Positions 43,080 to 54,318 of a stretch of DNA of 64,000 nt are shown here, one piece after another. Below the pieces are notes generated by a model. That model was not told where the DNA came from. It searched no databases and saw only the letters and a program-made list of their open reading frames with translations. The stretch covers positions 1,361,501 through 1,425,500 of the forward strand of contig NC_083677.1 in NCBI RefSeq assembly GCF_030384665.1. Reading direction: 5' to 3'. A program made the translations under genes and the position numbers. Source of the DNA: Lodderomyces elongisporus (Eukaryota; Ascomycota; Pichiomycetes; Serinales; Debaryomycetaceae). How positions within the stretch are numbered: position 1 is the stretch's first letter; each line of letters begins with the position of its first letter.

Positions 43080-44783
43080 ATGATGAAGAGGCTATCGTTT
43101 AAGCATTTCAACTATTTTGGGTATGGTATCTATCATGATATCAAAACCAGACTCCCGTACTACAAGTCCGACTTTACTGATGCGTGGAACTATCGAGTCA
43201 TCCCTTCGTCTACATTCATCTTTTTCGCCAACTTGCTTCCAGCAATCGCATTTGCCCAGGATATGTTCGATAAGACCAATAATGCCTATGGAGTGAATGA
43301 GGTTCTCATGTCCAGTGCATTTGGTGGAGTTGTATTTGGATTGTTCTCGGGCCAGCCTTTGTGCATCGTGGGCGTTACTGGTCCCATCTCAATCTTTAGT
43401 TACACCGTGTACGAGCTAATGACCCCACGAGGGACTCCATATTTTCCATTTATGTGTTGGATATATTTATGGAGTATGGTTTTCCATATTATAATTGCAG
43501 TAGGGAACTACATCTCCTGGATGAGAATCATTAGTCTTTACTCGTGTGATATATTTGGGTTCTTTATCAACTTGGTCTATATCCAAAAGGGGATCCAGAT
43601 CTTGCTGAACCAGTTTGACGATGTTAACTTGGCAAGTGGATACTGCTCGGTCATGATTGCTTTGTGTATGATCATTTGTGGTGTAGGATCAACCACATTT
43701 GGAAATTATCTCCACTACTTTCGTCCCTGGGTCAGAAAAGTATTTGTCGATTATGGAGTAGTTGCATCGGTGATTTTCTTTACCGGGTTCATCCATTTTG
43801 GTGGGAAATTGAACGATACAGAGCTTGCTCGATTACCAATAACCAAATCGTTTCAGCCAACTGAACATGGCGATATACGACCACACGGATGGTTTATTCA
43901 TTTCTGGCCGGGCGAAAACATTGAGGTTGGAGACGTGTTTCTTGCCATTCCATTTGCCATTCTCCTTACTTTTCTTTTTTACTTTGACCACAATGTATCA
44001 TCATTGATGTGCCAGTCCAAGGAGTACCCACTCAAGAAACCAGCATCGTTCCATTGGGATTTCCTCTTACTTGGACTCACAACAGGGTTTGCTGGAATTA
44101 TGGGTATCCCTCCACCAAATGGTCTTATCCCGCAAGCACCACTTCACACTGACTCTTTGGTTGTTTATGACCATAGCGGAAAGAAGCTTTCGGTGGTGGA
44201 ACAAAGAGTCACCAATACAGTGCAAGGAATAATGACCTTTGTGATGATGTCGCGGCCGTTTCTAGTAATCTTGGGGCTTGTCCCTCAAGCAGTTCTTTCG
44301 GGTCTTTTCTTCATCATGGCGATCTCGGGACTTCACGGCAATATCGTCACTAATAGAATTAGATACATTTTCTTGGATAAGCATTATATTGAAAACGATC
44401 CCAATTGTCCCCAGCTTTTCAGAGATATCCATGCTTTACCTACGAAGAAATGGTTTTACATATACGTTGTACTCGAAGTCATAGGTGGTGTTGCAGAGTT
44501 TGTAATTACCTTGACCATTGCGGCAGTCGGATTCCCTGGTGTTCTATTATTTCTTGCATTTTGCGCCAAATGGATCTGGCCGTTGTTTATACCACGCGAA
44601 GAGCTAGATCGATTGGATGGAGATGTGGCGGATGAGTTTATATTAAAAAACTTTACTGTGGCATCGGACGAGAAGAAAAGGAGGAAACAAAACGGGGTAG
44701 ATGAAGAGAAAGCGCTGGAGAGTGAGATCGACGATGATGCAGAAGAGTATACAAGAGATGCAGCCATCAGTAGCAGCGAGTGA
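43080..44783 (+). CDS. BOR1: BOR1-type boron/anion exporter, copy 3
   Basis: The predicted protein is identical to copy 1, full length and intact, with the same upstream sequence to the LTR. Confidence 0.92.
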   Translation: MMKRLSFKHFNYFGYGIYHDIKTRLPYYKSDFTDAWNYRVIPSSTFIFFANLLPAIAFAQDMFDKTNNAYGVNEVLMSSAFGGVVFGLFSGQPLCIVGVTGPISIFSYTVYELMTPRGTPYFPFMCWIYLWSMVFHIIIAVGNYISWMRIISLYSCDIFGFFINLVYIQKGIQILLNQFDDVNLASGYCSVMIALCMIICGVGSTTFGNYLHYFRPWVRKVFVDYGVVASVIFFTGFIHFGGKLNDTELARLPITKSFQPTEHGDIRPHGWFIHFWPGENIEVGDVFLAIPFAILLTFLFYFDHNVSSLMCQSKEYPLKKPASFHWDFLLLGLTTGFAGIMGIPPPNGLIPQAPLHTDSLVVYDHSGKKLSVVEQRVTNTVQGIMTFVMMSRPFLVILGLVPQAVLSGLFFIMAISGLHGNIVTNRIRYIFLDKHYIENDPNCPQLFRDIHALPTKKWFYIYVVLEVIGGVAEFVITLTIAAVGFPGVLLFLAFCAKWIWPLFIPREELDRLDGDVADEFILKNFTVASDEKKRRKQNGVDEEKALESEIDDDAEEYTRDAAISSSE

Positions 44784-45491
44784 GTCTCTATACTTTACGT
44801 TTACTAAATTTTTTTTTTGTTTTCAATTCTTGTGTGCTATTGAGCAATTTTTGCACTTGTGCAATTGTGCCATCACAAGTGGGTGGCTGTGCATGTGGAT
44901 GTACATCATAGGACACACATCCATTTGAAAGTGTGATTTTATCTGTTTGCTTATATATATAATAATAATAATGATAATAATAATAAAAATAGATGTTTCT
45001 TTGTTGTGGGGTTGCGAATAAGTTTCAAAGAGAATACGGTTCTCAATGATTAGAAGTATAGTTTTGAAATTGCTCAATAGTATATACCATCTTACCCTCA
45101 CGTGATCTAACTTGATAAACTTTTGAAAACCATTTTGTGTAATTGCAACATCTCGGCAAATTAACCCAGCACCCCTCTTCTTTTGGACTGTAACTAGATT
45201 TTTTAAAATCCCTAGTGAGCTTATTTTTCAAGTTACTTTATACACTTCTCCTTGGTCAAACAAGAAATAGATAAACAGCGAAATTTAGGATATGAAAAAT
45301 ATTTTATCAACAAAACATGGCATTAAGGTACTAAATCTATAAATTCACCTTGAATGATGGATATAAGAAAAGAAAAAAAGGAAAAAAAGGAAAAAAAGAA
45401 AAAAGGAAAAAAAGAAAAAACATAAAACAGAAAAAAAAGAAAAAACGCCCCCCTTGTAATAGCCCACATCTCTTTAACAAACAAACCTACC

Positions 45492-45950
45492 CTAGAATGG
45501 TTTAGGCGCTGGATGGGTTTCCGCGTATTCTCTTTCGATAGCACGAATAATCGCCACTTCGCCGGCCCAGGCTATTGCCGTTTGGTTTGGGAATAAGTAA
45601 AGCTCAGAAGCCAAGGTTGCATTAATGTGCAATATTTCCAAAACCTTATCGAAACCAGCTTTCCCTCTTGGGATGGTGTGGTTGAGGTACGAGTTGACAA
45701 CACCATCCAAGTATTCAAGCGGGATCCATGCTGGTAATGGGTACGTGTCTCTCTTGCCTGTTCCATATCTATACGAGGCAGTTCCTGTTTTGATTTCCCT
45801 CTTTGGAAGTGGCACTGGTTTTGCCTCTTCTCTTTTGTCATGCAAACCAAAAATTATACTTCCATCAGTTTTGTTGGGGTAACCAAAAAAGATTGCATTC
45901 AACGTAGCAAAAAGAGTCGCAATTGCAAAAAACAATTGTACAAACTTCAT
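45492..45950 (-). CDS. small secreted protein with Lys-Arg processing sites, copy 3
   Basis: The predicted 152-residue protein is identical to the first copy and lies tail to tail with BOR1-like copy 3. Confidence 0.8.
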   Translation of the reverse strand: MKFVQLFFAIATLFATLNAIFFGYPNKTDGSIIFGLHDKREEAKPVPLPKREIKTGTASYRYGTGKRDTYPLPAWIPLEYLDGVVNSYLNHTIPRGKAGFDKVLEILHINATLASELYLFPNQTAIAWAGEVAIIRAIEREYAETHPAPKPF

Positions 45951-47335
45951 GATGAACTATTGATTATTGATGCAAAGTAGATATTTGAGCAAAAAAGACA
46001 AAAAAGACAAAAAAGAAAACAAAAAGAAAACAAAAAGAAAAACCAATTGCCGTATGATTCTGGAATTGGTAAAACTTGTAATCTTAAACCTTGGACTTTT
46101 GAAGAAAAAGACTTATAAAAAAAATATTTTGATTGGAAGCAAAACTGAATTGTTTATATAGTTTTTTTTTTTTTTGGTAATCTGTCAATTCGGACAGAAG
46201 CCAAAAAAAAGGCAGTGTTTTAAGCCATTGTAACATAGTAAAAGATGCCCATTGCCCAAAGATTAGCATTATAACAATAAAGAAAGGGCAAAAAAAAAGC
46301 AAGAAAGGGTGGAGGAATAGAAGAGGAGGGGAGGAAAGAAGAAAGGGAGGTGAGACGAAAGGCGGATAATTTCTTAAGCAAGCAGAGTGCTGCAATGGTT
46401 TGTTCTTCACCTACGTTAATACCGCAAATTTCCACTTATTTTGATTCTTATTCTTATTCTCAATTTTCTTATACTTGGTTATATGGGCTTTTCATTTTTG
46501 CTTTTGAAACAATAAGCTCTGTGTTCATAACATGTGCAAACGAAAATGTACTTCTTTCGTTTAGCGACAAAGTTGTTTATCAGGGGGTTGAAAACCTTGC
46601 AAAAACAGCTGTGTGTATATAAAATTTTGAGAAATTCAGACAACAGCTTTTAATTGACACTATCTCATAATGGATCGAAAGAACGGTTAGAATTTTTTTT
46701 GTGTAAAAGGATTAAAACACATCCACAGTGTAATTAGTCTGGCACGTTATTGATCGACATTTTAATTCTTTCTTTCTTTGTTCTTTTTTTTTTTTTCCTT
46801 CTTTTTAGTTTTCGGTTAATTAAAACAGTGATTTGTGATGGTCTTATGGGAAATCAATTAGGTTTATCACTCGCTTTTCAATTCTGTCAACAATTTCAAG
46901 AGCTTCTGAATTCCAAAGTTTCAGAGACCAAGGATATATTTGTTCCCTTTGGTATTGCCGTGGCTTTAAGACAAAAACCAAAACGGGCTGAATTTCCAAC
47001 GCTCAGAATTTAATGATTTAAAAAAATAACTTCCCTTTGATATTCATGCATTGTGCTGATAGGCTCAGCTGAAAATTTTGCTTTCCTAATGAATAATTTT
47101 CATAGTTTCCACATTTTTTTTCTCTTGGGTGTTGCTGCTAATGTTAATGATTATTGTTGATAGTTATTGTTAGGAACTATTGTTGATAGTTATTGTTAAT
47201 GATTATCAATGTTAAGAAGAATATTATACTAGAAACCAGTCGACTATAATATACTATTCATAATAAAACAAAGGCAACCTGGTAAAATAAAGAAAAGAAA
47301 ATGCAAGCAACGAATGGAAAGGTTTCGAGCCATGA

Positions 47336-49860
47336 TGTCGCATAGCACTGTCACAAGTAACAAGTGTACGACTGCTGAGCATCGGTTTGAGCTGGTAGCT
47401 CACCGATACCAGCGGTTTGAGTTCGTGACTTGATAGGCTATATTCCAACTAAGTGTAATTGTCAATGATCGCACCTATAAAGGTCTCAATGCTCATAAGT
47501 TAAGAGAGTAAATTGTCTCATACAAAGTCACTAGTAAGGAGAATCGTGAGAGTATACACTCCGCACGTTCACCTAGTGATTTGTGTTCAATGTAGTTGAC
47601 CGTCTAAATTATGTATTTAACCGATATTTCTATATAATAGTGATAAGTTAATTTTACCACTTCTCGTTCCTATTTATATAAACTCATCTCGTTTGAAGTT
47701 TCAAGTTTCCCATGTCGTGCAATATTCTCCAAATATTCACTTAGCGGAAACGAGGGCACAGAGCGTCCAGTGTGTGTCGCACTGTGACATCTTCCCCCCT
47801 TCAAAGTCAGATGAAAGATACGGCCTAATTTCAGTTGTACTTTGGAAAAATATTGATTTGAGGTAAGATAACTGTACAGTATGATGATAACCGTTGTGGC
47901 CTCCCCCCCTGCAAAGCAAAGGCTTACCTATTAAAAGTGAGCGAAGCGGCAACAAAAGGTTTCGACAATTTCCTGAAATTCTATTGAATAAAAAGGGAAA
48001 TGTTCTCATCAACGTTTGTAGCAAATGAATACCTTCAAATCCAAAAACCAAATATTGCGGGTTTTGTTCAGTTATTGTTGGGATATAATTATCTTTCACG
48101 CCGTGCGGGTTACGAGTCGACGTCGACAATACATTGGGTAAAGTAAAAAGCATTTCACCATCAACTAGCCGCGCGCCTGGGTCTGTTTGTTCGGAATTCG
48201 TCGACAAAATATCAAGACTTCGGTTAAAAACTCCCCTACTACTAAAAACGGAAAGTCAGCATCTCCAATATTCTAATAATTGAACGTCCTGTAGAAACAC
48301 TGAGGTTTCATAAAATAAGTTGGTTGTTCCTTTGGGATTCTGTCCCACGGTAGTTACCTTCTCCGTCGAAACACTGAGGTTTCATAAAATTTGTTGGTTG
48401 TTCCTTTGGGCTTCTGTCCCACGGTAGTTACCTTCTCCGTCGTTTTTTGAAAGGTGTATCTTCTCACCCGAAACACTGAGGTTTCATAATAATAATTGGT
48501 TGCTTCTTTCGGGATGCAATTTTGTCTTTCTCTCAAGATGCTATAAAGTCTTTCTTGCGAGATGCAATTTAGTCTTTCCCTCGGTAGTTACCATCTCCGC
48601 CGTTTTTATCTGGTGTAATTCTACCTCACCGATAACCCGTGTAGTTTGTTTAGTCTGCTACCATCATACTCAGATGAGTCCGTAGACAGTAATGATGATT
48701 TCTTAAACGCTGCTTTAACGGTGCTTATTTACCTTCTAGAATGTAATAAGTCTTTTTTAAAAAAATGATATAAACCCAAATTAGGGATGTGGTCATTATC
48801 CTAAAAATACTTTCCTCGATCTTTGCACCAATTGAGGGTAGCCACTTATACCCGTGCAATCTTCGGTACTCGTTTCAACGCCATGCCTATCACACGTACA
48901 GCCTTCAAACTATAGCCAAGTCAGCAGACACGACTCTATTCGGTCTATAGTTGCACTCTGTCTAACGTCTACAACCTTCGCCCTTTGTCAACTGATGGGT
49001 GAATATTCCATCATAAAGTGTTGACAGTATACGCTATTTGATATTTTCTGGTGTAGTCTCGGATACGTCCCGATGACTACGATGCATTATGTTCCATTGG
49101 ACTAAACTCGCATAGTTCTCCAATGAGGAGTAGCTCCTCCTTTAAACTGTAGTTCACAATAGTGAAGCTATTAATTCGTGGATAGGAGATTTACTCTTCC
49201 ACAGGTCCTTCTCATAAATGATATTGACCAAATGTTGAAATGCCAAGGTATTGAAATGTCATGATCATTCAATATCCTGGTCGACAATACTGCTTAACAG
49301 TAGCCTCAACCAATGTATCAATTACTTGAAATATTAGGTAACCATATCAAATCATTCAAATAACATGATTTGCAAGGATTTGAGGTCCTCACTCTGGTCG
49401 CCATTCTGTCGCATAGCACTGTCACAAGTAACAAGTGTACGACTGCTGAGCATCGGTTTGAGCTGGTAGCTCACCGATACCAGCGGTTTGAGTTCGTGAC
49501 TTGATAGGCTATATTCCAACTAAGTGTAATTGTCAATGATCGCACCTATAAAGGTCTCAATGCTCATAAGTTAAGAGAGTAAATTGTCTCATACAAAGTC
49601 ACTAGTAAGGAGAATCGTGAGAGTATACACTCTGCACGTTCACCTAGTGATTTGTGTTCAATGTAGTTGACCGTATAAAATCTATATTTTACCGATATTT
49701 CTATATAATAGTGATAAGTTAATTTTACCACTTCTCGTTCCTATTTATATAAACTCATCTCGTTTGAAGTTTCAAGTTTCCCATGTCGTGCAATATTCTC
49801 CAAATATTCACTTAGCGGAAACGAGGGCACAGAGCGTCCAGTGTGTGTCGCACTGTGACA
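47336..49860 (-). mobile_element. hybrid LTR element, fourth copy
   Basis: Left LTR 47336-47789 (second type), internal region 47790-49406, right LTR 49407-49860 (first type). Flanks are again CATGA and ATCTT. I noticed no private difference in this copy. Confidence 0.9.
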
Positions 49861-50062
49861 ATCTTCTTTCCTTCTTTCCTTTGTTTTTTTTTTCTGTATA
49901 TATATTTAATTTTGCATTCCCGCTCCTCCCCTCCCACATATCTTATCTACTTGAAAGAAAGTTGAAGTGGACAAGTAGTTTATTCTACACCAGCCCATAA
50001 GTAAGACATTAGCAAAAAAAAGAAAAAAAATCAAAAATCTGGAGCCACACTGCTTTGTTTTC

Positions 50063-51766
50063 ATGATGAAGAGGCTATCGTTTAAGCATTTCAACTATTT
50101 TGGGTATGGTATCTATCATGATATCAAAACCAGACTCCCGTACTACAAGTCCGACTTTACTGATGCGTGGAACTATCGAGTCATCCCTTCGTCTACATTC
50201 ATCTTTTTCGCCAACTTGCTTCCAGCAATCGCATTTGCCCAGGATATGTTCGATAAGACCAATAATGCCTATGGAGTGAATGAGGTTCTCATGTCCAGTG
50301 CATTTGGTGGAGTTGTATTTGGATTGTTCTCGGGCCAGCCTTTGTGCATCGTGGGCGTTACTGGTCCCATCTCAATCTTTAGTTACACCGTGTACGAGCT
50401 AATGACCCCACGAGGGACTCCATATTTTCCATTTATGTGTTGGATATATTTATGGAGTATGGTTTTCCATATTATAATTGCAGTAGGGAACTACATCTCC
50501 TGGATGAGAATCATTAGTCTTTACTCGTGTGATATATTTGGGTTCTTTATCAACTTGGTCTATATCCAAAAGGGGATCCAGATCTTGCTGAACCAGTTTG
50601 ACGATGTTAACTTGGCAAGTGGATACTGCTCGGTCATGATTGCTTTGTGTATGATCATTTGTGGTGTAGGATCAACCACATTTGGAAATTATCTCCACTA
50701 CTTTCGTCCCTGGGTCAGAAAAGTATTTGTCGATTATGGAGTAGTTGCATCGGTGATTTTCTTTACCGGGTTCATCCATTTTGGTGGGAAATTGAACGAT
50801 ACAGAGCTTGCTCGATTACCAATAACCAAATCGTTTCAGCCAACTGAACATGGCGATATACGACCACACGGATGGTTTATTCATTTCTGGCCGGGCGAAA
50901 ACATTGAGGTTGGAGACGTGTTTCTTGCCATTCCATTTGCCATTCTCCTTACTTTTCTTTTTTACTTTGACCACAATGTATCATCATTGATGTGCCAGTC
51001 CAAGGAGTACCCACTCAAGAAACCAGCATCGTTCCATTGGGATTTCCTCTTACTTGGACTCACAACAGGGTTTGCTGGAATTATGGGTATCCCTCCACCA
51101 AATGGTCTTATCCCGCAAGCACCACTTCACACTGACTCTTTGGTTGTTTATGACCATAGCGGAAAGAAGCTTTCGGTGGTGGAACAAAGAGTCACCAATA
51201 CAGTGCAAGGAATAATGACCTTTGTGATGATGTCGCGGCCGTTTCTAGTAATCTTGGGGCTTGTCCCTCAAGCAGTTCTTTCGGGTCTTTTCTTCATCAT
51301 GGCGATCTCGGGACTTCACGGCAATATCGTCACTAATAGAATTAGATACATTTTCTTGGATAAGCATTATATTGAAAACGATCCCAATTGTCCCCAGCTT
51401 TTCAGAGATATCCATGCTTTACCTACGAAGAAATGGTTTTACATATACGTTGTACTCGAAGTCATAGGTGGTGTTGCAGAGTTTGTAATTACCTTGACCA
51501 TTGCGGCAGTCGGATTCCCTGGTGTTCTATTATTTCTTGCATTTTGCGCCAAATGGATCTGGCCGTTGTTTATACCACGCGAAGAGCTAGATCGATTGGA
51601 TGGAGATGTGGCGGATGAGTTTATATTAAAAAACTTTACTGTGGCATCGGACGAGAAGAAAAGGAGGAAACAAAACGGGGTAGATGAAGAGAAAGCGCTG
51701 GAGAGTGAGATCGACGATGATGCAGAAGAGTATACAAGAGATGCAGCCATCAGTAGCAGCGAGTGA
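50063..51766 (+). CDS. BOR1: BOR1-type boron/anion exporter, copy 4
   Basis: The predicted protein is identical to copy 1, full length and intact. Confidence 0.92.
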   Translation: MMKRLSFKHFNYFGYGIYHDIKTRLPYYKSDFTDAWNYRVIPSSTFIFFANLLPAIAFAQDMFDKTNNAYGVNEVLMSSAFGGVVFGLFSGQPLCIVGVTGPISIFSYTVYELMTPRGTPYFPFMCWIYLWSMVFHIIIAVGNYISWMRIISLYSCDIFGFFINLVYIQKGIQILLNQFDDVNLASGYCSVMIALCMIICGVGSTTFGNYLHYFRPWVRKVFVDYGVVASVIFFTGFIHFGGKLNDTELARLPITKSFQPTEHGDIRPHGWFIHFWPGENIEVGDVFLAIPFAILLTFLFYFDHNVSSLMCQSKEYPLKKPASFHWDFLLLGLTTGFAGIMGIPPPNGLIPQAPLHTDSLVVYDHSGKKLSVVEQRVTNTVQGIMTFVMMSRPFLVILGLVPQAVLSGLFFIMAISGLHGNIVTNRIRYIFLDKHYIENDPNCPQLFRDIHALPTKKWFYIYVVLEVIGGVAEFVITLTIAAVGFPGVLLFLAFCAKWIWPLFIPREELDRLDGDVADEFILKNFTVASDEKKRRKQNGVDEEKALESEIDDDAEEYTRDAAISSSE

Positions 51767-52474
51767 GTCTCTATACTTTACGTTTACTAAATTTTTTTTT
51801 TGTTTTCAATTCTTGTGTGCTATTGAGCAATTTTTGCACTTGTGCAATTGTGCCATCACAAGTGGGTGGCTGTGCATGTGGATGTACATCATAGGACACA
51901 CATCCATTTGAAAGTGTGATTTTATCTGTTTGCTTATATATATAATAATAATAATGATAATAATAATAAAAATAGATGTTTCTTTGTTGTGGGGTTGCGA
52001 ATAAGTTTCAAAGAGAATACGGTTCTCAATGATTAGAAGTATAGTTTTGAAATTGCTCAATAGTATATACCATCTTACCCTCACGTGATCTAACTTGATA
52101 AACTTTTGAAAACCATTTTGTGTAATTGCAACATCTCGGCAAATTAACCCAGCACCCCTCTTCTTTTGGACTGTAACTAGATTTTTTAAAATCCCTAGTG
52201 AGCTTATTTTTCAAGTTACTTTATACACTTCTCCTTGGTCAAACAAGAAATAGATAAACAGCGAAATTTAGGATATGAAAAATATTTTATCAACAAAACA
52301 TGGCATTAAGGTACTAAATCTATAAATTCACCTTGAATGATGGATATAAGAAAAGAAAAAAAGGAAAAAAAGGAAAAAAAGAAAAAAGGAAAAAAAGAAA
52401 AAACATAAAACAGAAAAAAAAGAAAAAACGCCCCCCTTGTAATAGCCCACATCTCTTTAACAAACAAACCTACC

Positions 52475-52933
52475 CTAGAATGGTTTAGGCGCTGGATGGG
52501 TTTCCGCGTATTCTCTTTCGATAGCACGAATAATCGCCACTTCGCCGGCCCAGGCTATTGCCGTTTGGTTTGGGAATAAGTAAAGCTCAGAAGCCAAGGT
52601 TGCATTAATGTGCAATATTTCCAAAACCTTATCGAAACCAGCTTTCCCTCTTGGGATGGTGTGGTTGAGGTACGAGTTGACAACACCATCCAAGTATTCA
52701 AGCGGGATCCATGCTGGTAATGGGTACGTGTCTCTCTTGCCTGTTCCATATCTATACGAGGCAGTTCCTGTTTTGATTTCCCTCTTTGGAAGTGGCACTG
52801 GTTTTGCCTCTTCTCTTTTGTCATGCAAACCAAAAATTATACTTCCATCAGTTTTGTTGGGGTAACCAAAAAAGATTGCATTCAACGTAGCAAAAAGAGT
52901 CGCAATTGCAAAAAACAATTGTACAAACTTCAT
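52475..52933 (-). CDS. small secreted protein with Lys-Arg processing sites, copy 4
   Basis: The predicted 152-residue protein is identical to the first copy and lies tail to tail with BOR1-like copy 4. Confidence 0.8.
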   Translation of the reverse strand: MKFVQLFFAIATLFATLNAIFFGYPNKTDGSIIFGLHDKREEAKPVPLPKREIKTGTASYRYGTGKRDTYPLPAWIPLEYLDGVVNSYLNHTIPRGKAGFDKVLEILHINATLASELYLFPNQTAIAWAGEVAIIRAIEREYAETHPAPKPF

Positions 52934-54318
52934 GATGAACTATTGATTATTGATGCAAAGTAGATATTTGAGCAAAAAAGACAAAAAAGACAAAAAAGAA
53001 AACAAAAAGAAAACAAAAAGAAAAACCAATTGCCGTATGATTCTGGAATTGGTAAAACTTGTAATCTTAAACCTTGGACTTTTGAAGAAAAAGACTTATA
53101 AAAAAAATATTTTGATTGGAAGCAAAACTGAATTGTTTATATAGTTTTTTTTTTTTTTGGTAATCTGTCAATTCGGACAGAAGCCAAAAAAAAGGCAGTG
53201 TTTTAAGCCATTGTAACATAGTAAAAGATGCCCATTGCCCAAAGATTAGCATTATAACAATAAAGAAAGGGCAAAAAAAAAGCAAGAAAGGGTGGAGGAA
53301 TAGAAGAGGAGGGGAGGAAAGAAGAAAGGGAGGTGAGACGAAAGGCGGATAATTTCTTAAGCAAGCAGAGTGCTGCAATGGTTTGTTCTTCACCTACGTT
53401 AATACCGCAAATTTCCACTTATTTTGATTCTTATTCTTATTCTCAATTTTCTTATACTTGGTTATATGGGCTTTTCATTTTTGCTTTTGAAACAATAAGC
53501 TCTGTGTTCATAACATGTGCAAACGAAAATGTACTTCTTTCGTTTAGCGACAAAGTTGTTTATCAGGGGGTTGAAAACCTTGCAAAAACAGCTGTGTGTA
53601 TATAAAATTTTGAGAAATTCAGACAACAGCTTTTAATTGACACTATCTCATAATGGATCGAAAGAACGGTTAGAATTTTTTTTGTGTAAAAGGATTAAAA
53701 CACATCCACAGTGTAATTAGTCTGGCACGTTATTGATCGACATTTTAATTCTTTCTTTCTTTGTTCTTTTTTTTTTTTTCCTTCTTTTTAGTTTTCGGTT
53801 AATTAAAACAGTGATTTGTGATGGTCTTATGGGAAATCAATTAGGTTTATCACTCGCTTTTCAATTCTGTCAACAATTTCAAGAGCTTCTGAATTCCAAA
53901 GTTTCAGAGACCAAGGATATATTTGTTCCCTTTGGTATTGCCGTGGCTTTAAGACAAAAACCAAAACGGGCTGAATTTCCAACGCTCAGAATTTAATGAT
54001 TTAAAAAAATAACTTCCCTTTGATATTCATGCATTGTGCTGATAGGCTCAGCTGAAAATTTTGCTTTCCTAATGAATAATTTTCATAGTTTCCACATTTT
54101 TTTTCTCTTGGGTGTTGCTGCTAATGTTAATGATTATTGTTGATAGTTATTGTTAGGAACTATTGTTGATAGTTATTGTTAATGATTATCAATGTTAAGA
54201 AGAATATTATACTAGAAACCAGTCGACTATAATATACTATTCATAATAAAACAAAGGCAACCTGGTAAAATAAAGAAAAGAAAATGCAAGCAACGAATGG
54301 AAAGGTTTCGAGCCATGA